A stretch of DNA of 30,464 nucleotides from DASVEE01 sp036399695 (GTDB lineage: Bacteria; Acidobacteriota; Thermoanaerobaculia; Gp7-AA8). A program made the position numbers and the translations under genes. The notes beneath the pieces were generated by a model, which saw nothing but the letters and a program-made list of their open reading frames with translations, had not been told where the DNA came from and ran no database searches. Positions within the stretch are counted from its first letter, which is position 1; each line of letters opens with the position of its first letter. Below, in pieces: positions 1-9,300 of this stretch. The stretch covers positions 1-30,464 of the forward strand of contig DASWMP010000393.1 in the NCBI GenBank assembly GCA_036399695.1, in the 5' to 3' direction.

Positions 1-1
1 C

Positions 2-409
2 GCCACGAAACACACCCGTCTGCGCGACGCCATCATCGCCGACGCAAAAGCCGAGGTCGGAGCGGACGTCATCGACGACGCCATGGCCGCGGCCGCGCTC
101 ATGGCGATGAACAACGTCTACTACCGCTTCCGCCACATGATCGGCAAGGAGTCGTACTCGCAAAAGCCGGCCCGCCTGCGTATGCAGCGCATCGCCAAGC
201 CGGCCACGAACAAGGCCGACTTCGAGCTCTTCTGCCTGGCCGTGAGCGCGATCAACGCCTGCGAGATGTGCATCCGCTCGCACGAGCACGTCGTGCTCGA
301 AGGTGGCCTCAGCGAAGAGCACGTGCACGACGCCGTACGCATCGCCGCGGTCCTCAACGCTGCCGCGCTGGCGCTGGAGCTGCCGGTGCTCGAACCGGCC
401 ATGGCGTAG
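2..409 (+). CDS. ahpD: AhpD-like alkyl hydroperoxidase / carboxymuconolactone decarboxylase family (5' partial)
   Basis: The reading frame is open from the window edge, so the true start lies upstream; about 135 residues are visible. AhpD-type proteins are thiol peroxidases that reduce alkyl hydroperoxides or recycle AhpC in the cytoplasm. The signature Cys-x-x-Cys-x-x-x-His is present: Cys codons at 260-262 and 269-271 and His at 281-283, within the stretch ACEMCIRSHEHV. Further upstream, the NNVYYRFRH stretch resembles the AhpD helix that precedes the core. The protein ends at a TAG at 407-409. An AhpC partner would be expected just upstream but is outside the window. Assignment to the AhpD/CMD superfamily is firm; the exact substrate is inferred. 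Confidence 0.85.
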   Translation, partial: ATKHTRLRDAIIADAKAEVGADVIDDAMAAAALMAMNNVYYRFRHMIGKESYSQKPARLRMQRIAKPATNKADFELFCLAVSAINACEMCIRSHEHVVLEGGLSEEHVHDAVRIAAVLNAAALALELPVLEPAMA

Positions 410-414
410 TTACG

Positions 415-481
415 AGTTGGGCCGGTTGGCAGTTGGGCGGTGGCTTTCCTGCCCCACCGGCCAACCGCCAACCGCCCAACT
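415..481. repeat. Inverted repeat, GGTTGGC family, between convergent genes
   Basis: Two arms of about 28 bases (415-443 and 454-481) are near-perfect reverse complements around a loop of about ten bases. They are built from repeats of TTGGC/TTGGGC. The element fills the gap between the AhpD-like gene and the convergent BON gene, so its RNA could act as a bidirectional terminator hairpin, although there is no clear T-tract. A longer relative lies at 11922-12071. Confidence 0.75.
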
Positions 482-486
482 ACTTT

Positions 487-1107
487 CTACGCCCCTTCGT
501 TGGTCGGGCGCGAGCCCTCGCCTCTAGCGAGGCGGATGTTGTTCATCACCTCGCGTACGCCGTTCACCGATTCCGCGATGTCTTCGGCGTGCCGCTTGGC
601 GCGGCGGTCGGTGACCGTGCCGGTGAGCGTCACGGTGGCGCCCGAGACCTGCACCTCGATCTCGCTGGCGTCGACGTCGTGATCGCGCTCCAGCCGTTCG
701 CAGACGTCCTCGTGGATCCGCTCGTCGCTGCGCTGGTAGTTCTTCGGACCAAGTCCCCGGTAGGACGGACGCTCCGTCATGCCGCGGTCGTGGCCACCGT
801 AACCGCCGCTCCAGCGTCCGCCGCGGTCGACGTCCCCCCTTCCGGCATTGCCTCGGTCGGGGCCGTGGCTCCCCCCTTCGGGATTGCGGAAGCCGCGCGC
901 TTCACCGCTGTCGCGCCCATAGCCGCGGCGCGCGAAATCGTCGTAATCGTTGCCCGGGCCGCGCATGAAGCCTTCGCCTTCGTAGCCGAACATGCCGTGC
1001 GGTTCGCCGGGCTCACGGCCGCGCGTGCCTCCGCGATCGAAGTCGCGGTCGTCGCGATTCCGGTCGCGACCTCTGTCACGATTCATATCGCGATTGTCGT
1101 TAGCCAT
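487..1107 (-). CDS. BON-domain protein with Arg/Gly/Asp-rich N-terminus
   Basis: This is a 206-residue protein. The ATG at 1107 is chosen because an AAGGAGGG ribosome site lies a few bases upstream; longer in-frame extensions lack one. Residues 1-115 are extremely rich in Arg, Asp and Gly (many RDR, DRG and GYGG units) and look disordered. Residues 128-195 form a BON domain (about 60 residues, alpha/beta fold): DERIHEDVCERL, then VTLTGTVTDRRAKRHAED and a VREVMNNI segment. BON domains are found in osmotically induced and envelope proteins (OsmY type) and are thought to bind lipid or protein surfaces. No signal peptide is visible, unlike OsmY. It is divergently transcribed from the HNH gene across 55 bp. 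The domain is certain; the role is unknown. Confidence 0.85.
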   Translation of the reverse strand: MANDNRDMNRDRGRDRNRDDRDFDRGGTRGREPGEPHGMFGYEGEGFMRGPGNDYDDFARRGYGRDSGEARGFRNPEGGSHGPDRGNAGRGDVDRGGRWSGGYGGHDRGMTERPSYRGLGPKNYQRSDERIHEDVCERLERDHDVDASEIEVQVSGATVTLTGTVTDRRAKRHAEDIAESVNGVREVMNNIRLARGEGSRPTNEGA

Positions 1108-1162
1108 CGTGCCCTCCTTCGTCCGAAACGTGCAGCAACATGCGGACCAGAGGCGCGTTAAA

Positions 1163-1606
1163 ATGGCGGATGTGACGGGTGTGAATGGACGCGGGCTCTG
1201 CCGCTGGTGCAAGACGGAAGTGAGCGGACGGAGGCGCACCTTCTGCTCCGACGCCTGCGTTCACGAGTGGCGCCTGCGGTCGAGCACGAGCTACCTGCGC
1301 GACTGCGTCTTCGAGCGCGATAAAGGCATCTGCGCCATCTGCCGCGTCGACACCGTCAGGCTCAGGCGCGCCACTCTCCGCCTCCCTTTCGGCCGGCGCA
1401 TGATCGAGCTGAAAGCGCTCGCCGCCCGCGGCTTCGTCACCAAAGGGCGGAAGACCTGGTGGGAGGCCGATCACATCCAGGCAGTCGTCGAAGGGGGCGA
1501 CTCGAACCTCGAGAACGTGCGCACCCTCTGCATCGCCTGCCACCGAGGCGTCACGCGCGAACTGCGCGCACGCCGCAAGCCCGCCCCCCGCGCTGTCCGC
1601 ACGTGA
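1163..1606 (+). CDS. HNH endonuclease-like protein with N-terminal zinc knuckle
   Basis: This is a 147-residue protein. The start is ATG 1163, preceded by AGAGG at 1149-1153 with a nine-base spacer. Cys13/Cys16 and Cys28/Cys32 form a treble-clef-like zinc site (CRWC ... FCSDAC). A second set is CAIC (57-60) and CIAC (123-126). The HNH core is visible as ADH at 102-104, GGDSNLENVRTLC at 111-123 and the final His127. HNH domains are metal-dependent DNA nickases or nucleases. This arrangement (DH, N, then CxxCH) is the McrA/HNH_5-like form. It has no adjacent methylase or specificity gene, so it is not obviously a restriction system. Candidate roles include a solitary repair or maintenance nuclease. 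Confidence 0.82.
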   Translation: MADVTGVNGRGLCRWCKTEVSGRRRTFCSDACVHEWRLRSSTSYLRDCVFERDKGICAICRVDTVRLRRATLRLPFGRRMIELKALAARGFVTKGRKTWWEADHIQAVVEGGDSNLENVRTLCIACHRGVTRELRARRKPAPRAVRT

Positions 1607-1668
1607 AGCGCTGCACCTCGCTCCCGCCGGAAATCGGAAATGGCAAAACCGAAATCGGCCTTATCAGG

Positions 1669-1674
1669 TACAAT
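1669..1674 (+). promoter_or_regulatory. Possible -10 box (TACAAT) of the tRNA-Arg gene
   Basis: A TACAAT hexamer lies 16 bases before the mature tRNA 5' end, a sensible place for a sigma70-type -10. No convincing TTGACA-like -35 was found at 16-18 bp spacing, so the call is weak. Confidence 0.35.
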
Positions 1675-1689
1675 CCGCAATCCACGCGG

Positions 1690-1766
1690 GCGCCCATAGC
1701 TCAGCTGGATAGAGCGTTAGCCTCCGGAGCTAAAGGTCGCAGGTTCGAATCCTGCTGGGCGCACCA
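1690..1766 (+). tRNA. tRNA-Arg, anticodon CCG
   Basis: A full cloverleaf can be drawn. The acceptor stem GCGCCCA pairs with TGGGCGC, the D-stem GCTC with GAGC, and the anticodon stem TTAGC with GCTAA around loop CTCCGGA. The T-stem GCAGG pairs with CCTGC around TTCGAAT. The discriminator is A, followed by an encoded CCA (1764-1766). The loop reads anticodon CCG, decoding CGG arginine codons. The gene is 77 nt including CCA. Confidence 0.96.
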
Positions 1767-1777
1767 CCTTCCCTTTC

Positions 1778-2701
1778 ATGACTGACGTCCGGGCTGCGGG
1801 AGCGTTCTGGGACCGCGAGATCATCGAGCGGACGCACGCGAGCTGGATGGACGAGCCGCTCGTCCGTGCCTCCATCGACGAGATGATTGGCGGCGCGGTG
1901 CCGATGCCGCAGGGAGACTGGTTCGTCTCGCGCCTCAACGGCCGCACCTTCGATCGAGGCCTCTCCATCGGCTGCGGCGTCGGAAATCTCGAGCGCGAGG
2001 CCATCCGCCGTAACGTCTGCAAATCGATGGACGCGTTCGACGGCTCCGTGCATTCGCTCCACCTCGCACGCACGGCCGCGGTACGGGACAGTTACGGCGA
2101 TCGCATCCGCTACTTCGCTTCCGACTTCAACAGACCGGCACTGCCGCGCGACACCTACGACATCGTTTTCTTCAACCAGTCGCTGCATCACGTCGGCAAG
2201 CTCGAAAAGCTCTATCGCGCCATCCTGCTGGCGATGAAGAGCGATGCCGTTCTCTACCTCGACGAGTACATCGGCCCTTCACGCACGGAATGGAGCGACG
2301 CCCTGATCGCCCCCCACCGCGCGGTCTTTGCGTCGCTGCCGGCAGAGGTGCGCAAAACCGACTTTCTCCCGCTGCCGATCCAGGCCGACGACCCCTCGGA
2401 GGCGATCCGCTCGGGCGAGATCATGAAGCAGCTCACGATCGGCTTCGAGATTGAGGCAATGCGCAATTACGGCGGCAACCTCCTGGCCGTCCTCCACCCC
2501 CTCATCGACTGGAGCCACGCCCCCTCCGACCTCCTGCCCCGCCTCATCGAGCAGGACCGCGTCATGGCGTCGCGCGGCTCCTACTACGCGCTCGTCATCG
2601 CCCGCCCGTCCCGAGGACTGCGCAAGCTGTACGCGCGCGTGCGCTGGTGGCTGGAGCCGAAGATGAAACGGGTGCTGCGCGCGATCACGAAGCGCGCGTG
2701 A
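1778..2701 (+). CDS. Class I SAM-dependent methyltransferase
   Basis: This is a 307-residue protein. SAM motif I is LSIGCGVGN (62-70). The acidic residue ending strand 2 lies in MDAFDGS (84-90), and motif IV is YDIVFFNQSLHHV (127-139), typical of the Methyltransf_11/12 group acting on small molecules or sugars. A hydrophobic region with FDLEAMRNYGG-like sequence follows (FEIEAMRNYGGNLLAVLHPL), and the C-terminus is basic. The ATG at 1778 lies only 11 bp after the tRNA with no clear Shine-Dalgarno. It is kept because the AFWD motif just after it looks like family sequence; Met24 is the alternative start. It may be co-transcribed with the tRNA. The substrate cannot be told from sequence; sugar or lipid methylation is plausible. 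Confidence 0.82.
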   Translation: MTDVRAAGAFWDREIIERTHASWMDEPLVRASIDEMIGGAVPMPQGDWFVSRLNGRTFDRGLSIGCGVGNLEREAIRRNVCKSMDAFDGSVHSLHLARTAAVRDSYGDRIRYFASDFNRPALPRDTYDIVFFNQSLHHVGKLEKLYRAILLAMKSDAVLYLDEYIGPSRTEWSDALIAPHRAVFASLPAEVRKTDFLPLPIQADDPSEAIRSGEIMKQLTIGFEIEAMRNYGGNLLAVLHPLIDWSHAPSDLLPRLIEQDRVMASRGSYYALVIARPSRGLRKLYARVRWWLEPKMKRVLRAITKRA

Positions 2702-2713
2702 GGCGCGCGTTAC

Positions 2714-5041
2714 CTACGTCACTCGCCGCAAAACGATCGCGCCGTTAGCCGGGACCATGACTCCGTCCGCGGCCCGCAGGATCCGCCCTTCGTTGCCGAT
2801 GTTGTCGCCGCCGTAGAGGGCGGAGTCGGTGTTGAAGAGCTCCTGCCAGTCACCCGGCACGTCGAGCTGGTGCGTGCGCGGTTGGTTGCTGAGCGTACCG
2901 ATGACGAGGAACTCGTCATCCCCTCGGATGAAGGCGATGAGGCGGTTTTCGTTGTCGGTGCGGACGATGCGGATGGTGCGGGAGCGGAGGCCGGAACGGC
3001 GGAGGCGGAGCTTGACGAGGTCCGAGTAGCAGGCGAAGAGCTTCGCTCCGTCGCCGGCGCGTTGGCCGAGGAGGTCTTCTTTCGAGCCGAGCGGATCGTC
3101 GTGCTTCATCAGCTTCGTCGCGCCGATCTCGTCTCCGGCGAGGAGCATCGGTGTGCCGGCGGAAAGAATGGCCATGGCGAAGGCGAAGCGGCAGCGTGCT
3201 TCGGCGAAGCGGCGCGTGTCGCCTGTGAGCGGGGCGCCGCCGACCGCCACGATCATCGTGCGCGCGGTCTGTTCGCCGTTGCCGGCTTCGTCGTGCGATT
3301 CACCGTAGACGACCTTCTTCTGGCCCGACCAGTTCATGGCCCCGGCAAAGGAATGGAACGGCAACGGGCGATCGTCCCCAAAGCCGGCGAGCTTGATGAG
3401 ACGCGCCTCCGACCGGCCGGCGGCGTCCCCGACGAGGTTGTGGTAGAAGCCGGAGAACCAGGCGGCATCGAAGCCGAGGCCGTTCTGGTCGGCGTTCGTC
3501 GTGAGCGCTGCTTCCTTCTCCCCCTGCTCGTGATCCTCGGCGATGAGGATTGCCGACGGCTTCACCAGCTTCACCGTCCGGCTCAGTTGCCGGAGGAACT
3601 TCGCCCCCCATTCGTTCGCCGCTTCGACGCGCGCCCCGTCAGCGTGCAGCTTGTTGTACCCGCGGATGGAGGACGTCTGGTCGACGCGCAGACCGTCGAT
3701 GTGGAACTCCTCCACCATCGCCACGGCGCTGTCGATCAGGAGTTTGCGCACGTTCTCGTCGTGGTAACGGGGAGCGAAGCCGGTGGAAACGTTGTCGAGG
3801 TAGCCGCCCATGCCGCGCTGGTCGGGCGTGACGGCGGCATTGAACGCCGGGTAATCGTCGCCGCGACCCTCGAACCAGTAGTAGCTGTTGTCCTCGTGAC
3901 GCGTCGAGTCGTACTGCCACTGCGCCCGCTCGGCATCATGGTGGTAGTGGTTGTAGACGACGTCGAGCAGCACGGCGATGCCCCGTTGGTGGCAGGCGCG
4001 CACGAGCCGTTTGAGCCCATCGCGTCCGCCGGCGCTCGACTCCAGCGCATGAAAGTGCGACGTGGCGTAACCCCATTGCCGGTCGCCGGCGAACTCCATC
4101 ATCGGGAGCAGTTCGATGGCGTTGACGCCGAGGTCCTGCAGGTAGGTCAGGAACGGCGGTGCGGCGGCGTCCGCGAGAGTGCCGGGACGATGCTCGCCGA
4201 ACCCGAGGCTGCCGATGTGAAGCTCGTAGATGACGAGATCTTCGACGTGCCGCGGGAGCGGGCGATCGTGCGAGAGCTCGTCGCGCCAGAAGTCGGCCGA
4301 CGGCATGCCGTCGATGAGATCGGGATCGACGACGACCGAGGCCCCTTTCGTTCCATCGAGGCTGGCGACGTTGCCGTCGTAGGGTTTGTCTGTATGTGCG
4401 GGGTCGATATGACCGCGGCCGATCTGATGGCGTGAGTAGAGATCCGTGCGGAAGCGCGTGCTGCCGTCGTCGCGGGTGATGCGGAACATGTACGGCCGGC
4501 CGGCGAACATCGCGAACGGTGCGAGCGCGTCGCTCTCCCAGACGCCGCCGGCGCGTGGCGTGAGCGCGATCGGAGCCTGCGCGGCGTCGATGCCGCGGCC
4601 ATCGTCGTGGACGTACCCGGAGGCATCGGCAAAGACGACGTCCACGGCCTTCGCATGCGGCGCCCAGACGGCGAAGCGGATGTTGCCGCTGGCGTCTTTG
4701 TAAGCGCCAAGACGGCGCAGGTGGGTGAAGAAGTACGTCTCGTGGCGGTCCGTCTCGCCGTCGCCGATGGTGAAGGTACGATGCCGCTCGGTGGTATCGA
4801 GGCCCGCCTCGTCCATCACCGCCCAGATGTTGTTGCGCGCCTGACTGTCCACGAACACGCCCCACCGATGCTCGCCCGCTGGCAGGTCGATCGTGGCCTC
4901 GAAGGAAGGGCAGCCATCCGCGGCGGTGGTGACGGTCATCGCCTCGGGAACCCAGCCGTTCCAACTGCCGGTGAGACGAGGATTGAACCAGAGTGGCCGG
5001 TCGAGGCCTGTGTAGTAGGTGAACCGCACCCGTGTGGTCAT
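2714..5041 (-). CDS. GH13 alpha-amylase-family enzyme (branching-enzyme/trehalohydrolase-like) with extra N-terminal starch-binding-type domain
   Basis: This is a 775-residue protein. ATG 5041 is preferred over an upstream extension to 5155, which would be encoded by a repeat. Residues 5-100 resemble a carbohydrate-binding or Ig-like module (LTGSWNGW, LPAGEHRWGVFVD). Residues 110-240 resemble the CBM48 module (IRFAVWAPHAKAVDVVF). The TIM barrel follows, with region I DVVYNH (360-365), catalytic nucleophile Asp454 in DGLRVD, acid/base Glu502 in ILIAED and the third carboxylate Asp584 in ESHDE. A beta-sandwich C-terminal domain ends the protein. It would act on alpha-1,4/1,6 glucans in the cytoplasm, as no signal peptide is seen. 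FDAAWFSGFYHNL at 524-536 resembles maltooligosyltrehalose trehalohydrolases and branching enzymes, so exact specificity is open. There are no trehalose or glycogen neighbours. Confidence 0.85.
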   Translation of the reverse strand: MTTRVRFTYYTGLDRPLWFNPRLTGSWNGWVPEAMTVTTAADGCPSFEATIDLPAGEHRWGVFVDSQARNNIWAVMDEAGLDTTERHRTFTIGDGETDRHETYFFTHLRRLGAYKDASGNIRFAVWAPHAKAVDVVFADASGYVHDDGRGIDAAQAPIALTPRAGGVWESDALAPFAMFAGRPYMFRITRDDGSTRFRTDLYSRHQIGRGHIDPAHTDKPYDGNVASLDGTKGASVVVDPDLIDGMPSADFWRDELSHDRPLPRHVEDLVIYELHIGSLGFGEHRPGTLADAAAPPFLTYLQDLGVNAIELLPMMEFAGDRQWGYATSHFHALESSAGGRDGLKRLVRACHQRGIAVLLDVVYNHYHHDAERAQWQYDSTRHEDNSYYWFEGRGDDYPAFNAAVTPDQRGMGGYLDNVSTGFAPRYHDENVRKLLIDSAVAMVEEFHIDGLRVDQTSSIRGYNKLHADGARVEAANEWGAKFLRQLSRTVKLVKPSAILIAEDHEQGEKEAALTTNADQNGLGFDAAWFSGFYHNLVGDAAGRSEARLIKLAGFGDDRPLPFHSFAGAMNWSGQKKVVYGESHDEAGNGEQTARTMIVAVGGAPLTGDTRRFAEARCRFAFAMAILSAGTPMLLAGDEIGATKLMKHDDPLGSKEDLLGQRAGDGAKLFACYSDLVKLRLRRSGLRSRTIRIVRTDNENRLIAFIRGDDEFLVIGTLSNQPRTHQLDVPGDWQELFNTDSALYGGDNIGNEGRILRAADGVMVPANGAIVLRRVT

Positions 5042-5080
5042 GCGGAACAATGTAGTTCCTGCGGGGCGGGCGGACGGCCT

Positions 5081-5163
5081 GATCTTGGAGTGTGGTGGCG
5101 AATAGCCACCGCTCTTTTGAACGTGTACCAGAGCGGTGGCTACTCGCCACCGCACTCCGAGAT
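5081..5163. repeat. Inverted repeat, TTGGAGTG family, with nested palindromes
   Basis: Arms at about 5083-5118 and 5127-5163 are reverse complements with few mismatches. Each arm contains its own small palindrome (GGTGGCGAATAGCCACC in the left arm), so the element can fold as one long hairpin or as two. It fills the gap between the tail-anchored protein gene and the GH13 gene on the minus strand. Relatives lie at 14412-14430 and 30341-30451. Confidence 0.75.
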
Positions 5164-5168
5164 AGAAC

Positions 5169-6311
5169 CTACCCTTTCGCGCGGAAGAGCACGATCAGCA
5201 CGCCCAGCCCGATGACGATCAACAGAGCCGGCACCAGCAGGCCCCGTTTCGCGGCAGCGGGCGCTTCTGCATCCTCGGGGGCCGATGCCGTCTCCTCGGA
5301 GACGGTCACGGGCGCCTCGGAGGCCGTCGCCGGTTCCTCGGAGACCGCGGGAGGCGGCGCGGCCACGGCGGCGGCGGGCGCCGGGATCGGTGCGAACCCG
5401 GGATCAGCGGCAGCCACGGGTGCGGGTGACGAAACAGACGAAGCGGCCGGCATGCGCACAGCCGCTGCCGCGCCCGGCGGTGTTGAAACGGGCGACGACG
5501 TCACCGGCGAGGCCGCACGAGAGGTCACCGGCGAGGCAGCCGACGGACGCGTCACCGTGCGGCTCGGCATGATCGACGCCACCACCACCGGCGGTTTCCG
5601 CGCCGGCCGCGATGAGGGCGTCACAACAGGCGCCGCGACTGACGACGACCGCCCCATATTCGCACGAGGCGTCACCGACGCAACGCGCGGCGCCGTCGAA
5701 GGAGCGGGCGTACGAATCCCCAGGCGCTCCTCTGCCGCACGCGCGAGAAAGCGCCGTGTTTCCGTCGTCGGGTAGAAGCGTCGCTGCGACGCGTCGACAT
5801 ACGTCTGACGGCGCACCGACTCCTCGAAGCCCGGCTGCGACGTGGCGGCGCGGTAGAGCTCCGAGTCGGCCGTGAAGAACGAGCCCGTGGGGCTCTCGAG
5901 CTGATGACGCCAGACGCGGGCGAGATCGTCGTAGATCCGCACCGTCTGCTCCGCCGCCGTCCGTTCGCCGCCGCGCGGGTAGTCAGCGAGCGTTTCCTTT
6001 GCGGCGGCCAGCGCCGCGAAGAACGCTTCCGGATCGTTGCGGTCGGCCGCCTTCTGCACCGCGCGCAGGTCGGCGCGGAGCCGCGAGGTCTCCGGCGCGG
6101 CGACGTTCGCGATCGGCACCACCGGCTCGAGCGCGGTCTCGTCCAACTCAACGCGTTGCATCGTCGACGGGCCGAGGCCTTCCTCACACTCCGCCGCAAC
6201 CGGCATCGACGCCTGCGAACGGAGGCGCACCGTCGGGTGCAGCGATTGAGCGAATGAAGTCGTGGTGACGAAGAGAAGAACGACCAGAGTACGGCAGTGC
6301 ATAGGTGTCAC
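5169..6311 (-). CDS. Secreted/tail-anchored Pro-Ala-rich protein, unknown function
   Basis: This is a 380-residue protein, not recognised. The GTG at 6311 overlaps the upstream gene's stop by four bases (GTGA), implying translational coupling; ATG 6302 is an equally possible start three codons later. An N-terminal signal peptide ends near TTTSFAQ (residues 14-20). Residues 75-190 are helical and charged (RLRADLRAVQKAADRNDPEA and the region with YDDLARVWRHQLE). Residues 195-345 are low-complexity Pro/Ala/Ser/Val. The C-terminus has one hydrophobic helix (354-375) and a short basic end (FRAKG). This layout suggests an exported domain tethered by a long flexible linker to a membrane. It follows the receiver scaffold gene directly and is probably its partner. 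Confidence 0.75.
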   Translation of the reverse strand: MTPMHCRTLVVLLFVTTTSFAQSLHPTVRLRSQASMPVAAECEEGLGPSTMQRVELDETALEPVVPIANVAAPETSRLRADLRAVQKAADRNDPEAFFAALAAAKETLADYPRGGERTAAEQTVRIYDDLARVWRHQLESPTGSFFTADSELYRAATSQPGFEESVRRQTYVDASQRRFYPTTETRRFLARAAEERLGIRTPAPSTAPRVASVTPRANMGRSSSVAAPVVTPSSRPARKPPVVVASIMPSRTVTRPSAASPVTSRAASPVTSSPVSTPPGAAAAVRMPAASSVSSPAPVAAADPGFAPIPAPAAAVAAPPPAVSEEPATASEAPVTVSEETASAPEDAEAPAAAKRGLLVPALLIVIGLGVLIVLFRAKG

Positions 6312-9300
6312 ATCGTCGCCTGAACTTCCTGCGGAAGGTGCTTCTTGAAGAGTTTGATCAGATCGTCGACCGCGAGCGGCTTCGCCACGTAATCATCGAC
6401 CTTGAAGTAATCGAGCGCTTCGTTGCGGTACTTACGGTCGGTGTACAGCCCCGTCATGATGATGGCCTTGGCCCGCGCCGTGACCGGGTCTTCCTTCAGC
6501 AGGCGGCACATCTCGCGGCCGTCGAGCTTCGGCATGAAGGCGTCCGAGAGGATCAGGTCCGGGTTGTACTCGCGGGCGAGCGACAGCCCTTCCTGGCCGT
6601 TCGCGCCGACGATGAAGCCGAAGCCCATGGTCGTGACGACCGTGCGGACGATGAGCTGGATGTTCTCGTCATCCTCGACGAGGAGGATGAGCGGACGCTT
6701 CACCTCGTGCGGCGCCGGATTCTGACGCGCGCCGAGGCTGCGCTTCGACCCGATCATCTTGCGCTCGAAGAGCGACGGCGGTGCGTCGATCCAGAAGCGC
6801 TCGCGGTAGGCCGACGGCGCCTTGCAGAAGCAGGAGCCGCAATGGGTGCAGGCCAGCGTCTGATCGCGGCCGAGGCAACTGCACCACTCGGCGCGCGTGG
6901 CGTCGAACGTCTGCTGGCAGTTGAAGCAGCAGACCTCGTACGACTCGACCGCAGGCTCCTCGTCCGGCTTCACGAGACGCAGCGGCGCGGGGCTCGGCGC
7001 GTCGTTCGGTGCCTCTTCGGCAGCGCTGCCGGGCTCCTCGTTGAGGAGATCGGCCAACGGGACGCCTTCATCGTCGTACTCCGGCAGCGGGATCTCGTGC
7101 GTGGCGCGGCGATGAAGATCGTGCAGATCCTCCTGCACCGGCAGATCCGTCACCCCTTCGAGGTGGCGCTGCAGCAGGTTGATCAGATCCGTGATCGCGA
7201 CCGGCTTCGAAAGATAGTCATCGACGTGGAAGCGCTTGATCGCTTCGCTGCGGTACTTCGTATCGGTGTAGAGGCCGGTCATCACGACCATCTTGCATTC
7301 GGCGCCGGTCGGCTCCTCGCGCAGGATGCGGCACATCTCGCGGCCGTCCAGCTTGGGCATGAACGCGTCCGACAGAATGAGGTTCGGGCGATAGAGGCGG
7401 GCGATCGTCAGGCCGTCTTGGCCGTTGAGCGCGTGGACGAAGCCGTACCCGAGGTTGTTGCAGACGCGGTGAACGATGACCTGGATCTCTTCGTCGTCCT
7501 CGACGGAAAGGACGAGCGGGCGGCGCACTTCGTCGGGAGACGGGTTCTGCGGCAGCGACGACTGGCTGAGCCGCGCTTCCGACGCCTTCCGTTCGAACAG
7601 CCTGGACGGCGCGCTGACCCAGAACTTCTCCTTGTACGCCGGCGCCGCTTTGCAGAAGCACGAAAGGCAGTTCGTGCAGACGAGCGTCCGCTCCTTGGTA
7701 AGACAACTACACCAGTCGGAGTCGAGCGCGTCGAAGGCGACACGGCAGTTGATGCACGTGACCTCGTATTTGTCCTCGGTGGCCACGGCAACGAATGCCG
7801 GCACTTCCACCGGCGGCGCTGCCGCGGGCTTCGGCGCGGGCGTAGGCACGGCCACCGGTTTCAGCGCCGGCTTCGGCGCATCCGCATGAGCGAGCGGGAT
7901 CGGCGTCACCTTGCGCTCGGTGGCCAGCGACATCGTCTGCCGCGCGAGGAGCTGCTCCGGATTCTTGACCGCGTTGTGCGCGTGCTGGATCAGCTCGTCC
8001 GCGTCATACGGGCGCGTCACTACGCCGACGAAGCGCACGCCCGAAGGCGCCGTGAAGCCGTGGCTCGCACGCGCTGTCAGGAACACCGGCAGGTTGCGAT
8101 TCTGATCGGTGATCGAGTGGTAGACCTTCTCGAACTCCGGCAGCTCGCTGTCAATGAAGATCGCGTCGGGACGGAAGCGGAACAACTCGTCCACGGCGTC
8201 GACCCAGCGCTCGACGACCTGCACCTCCACGCCTTTCTGGCGCAGACGGGGAATGACGGTGTCGGCGGTACCGCGACGTTTCTCGAGGAGGAGCAGGCGC
8301 GGCTTGCGCTCCGTGTTCTTCGCATTCGACGAGGAGGTCGTGCGGCGTTGCGGCGCCGGCGCGATGGGGCGCTTCGGGGCCACCGTCGTATTGCCCGGGA
8401 TCTTCTTCGTCTGCAGGTTCAGCGGACGTGGGGCCGGGTCGCGGCGGAACCAGCCTTTGACGGTCGTGACGAGGCTCGTCTTCGGCGCCGGCGGCGTCAG
8501 CTTCTGCAGCCGCGTGCGCTCGGCGGTGAGCCGCTCCTGCAGAACGTTCTCAGCCTGCGCGCGGGCGCTTTCGAGCTCCCGCTCGTAGCGTTCGCGTGCT
8601 TCGCGCTCGATCCGCTCCCGCTCCTCGGCGAGGCGCTGGGTGAGCGCTTCCTCGTTCGCACGGCGCGCTTCCTCCGCGTCGTGGCGGGCCCGCTCTTCCG
8701 CTTCACGCCCGGCGGCGAGTCGCGCCTCCTCCAGTTCGCGGCGCGTACGCTCATGGTACTCGCGCGCTTCACGCTCGATGACCTCGCGCTCCTCGGCCAA
8801 GCGACGCGCCAGCTCCGCTTCGTGATTGTTGCGCGCGATCTCGGCTTCGCGTTCCGCGCGCTCGCGCGCATCCCGCTGCAGTGCCTCCCGCTCCGCTTCC
8901 AGCCGCTGCGCCAGCTCCGCTTCGGCCTGGCGACGCAGCTCCTCGGCCGCACGGGCGCGCTCCTCGGCGAGGCGCAGCGCTTCTTCCGCTTCCGCGGCGC
9001 GGCGCGACGCTTCGGCTTCGCGCTCGGCGCGTTCCTGCGCTTCTCGCTCCAGGACCGCGCGCTCTTCCGCAAGCCGCTGCGCCAGCTCCGCTTCCGCCTG
9101 CTCGCGGACTGCCTTCGCGCTGCGCGCCTTCCTTTTGGCCGTACGCTGCGTGATCTCGGCGTCGCGCTGCGCCTGCTCGCGCGCTTCGCGCTCCGCGACC
9201 AGTCGCTGCTCGAGCTCCGCTTCGGCCTGCCGGCGTACTTCCTCGGCCGCACGGGCGCGCTCCTCGGCGGCGAGCCGGGCGGCCTCGGCCTCTTCGGCCC

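Noticed and set aside
1163..1606. HNH gene as part of a restriction-modification system
   Set aside because: The only methyltransferase nearby (1778-2701) has small-molecule-type motifs (LSIGCGVGN) and no DNA-methylase catalytic motif (NPPY or PC).
2870..4435. 521-residue plus-strand open frame
   Set aside because: Antisense of the GH13 gene, which has all catalytic motifs.
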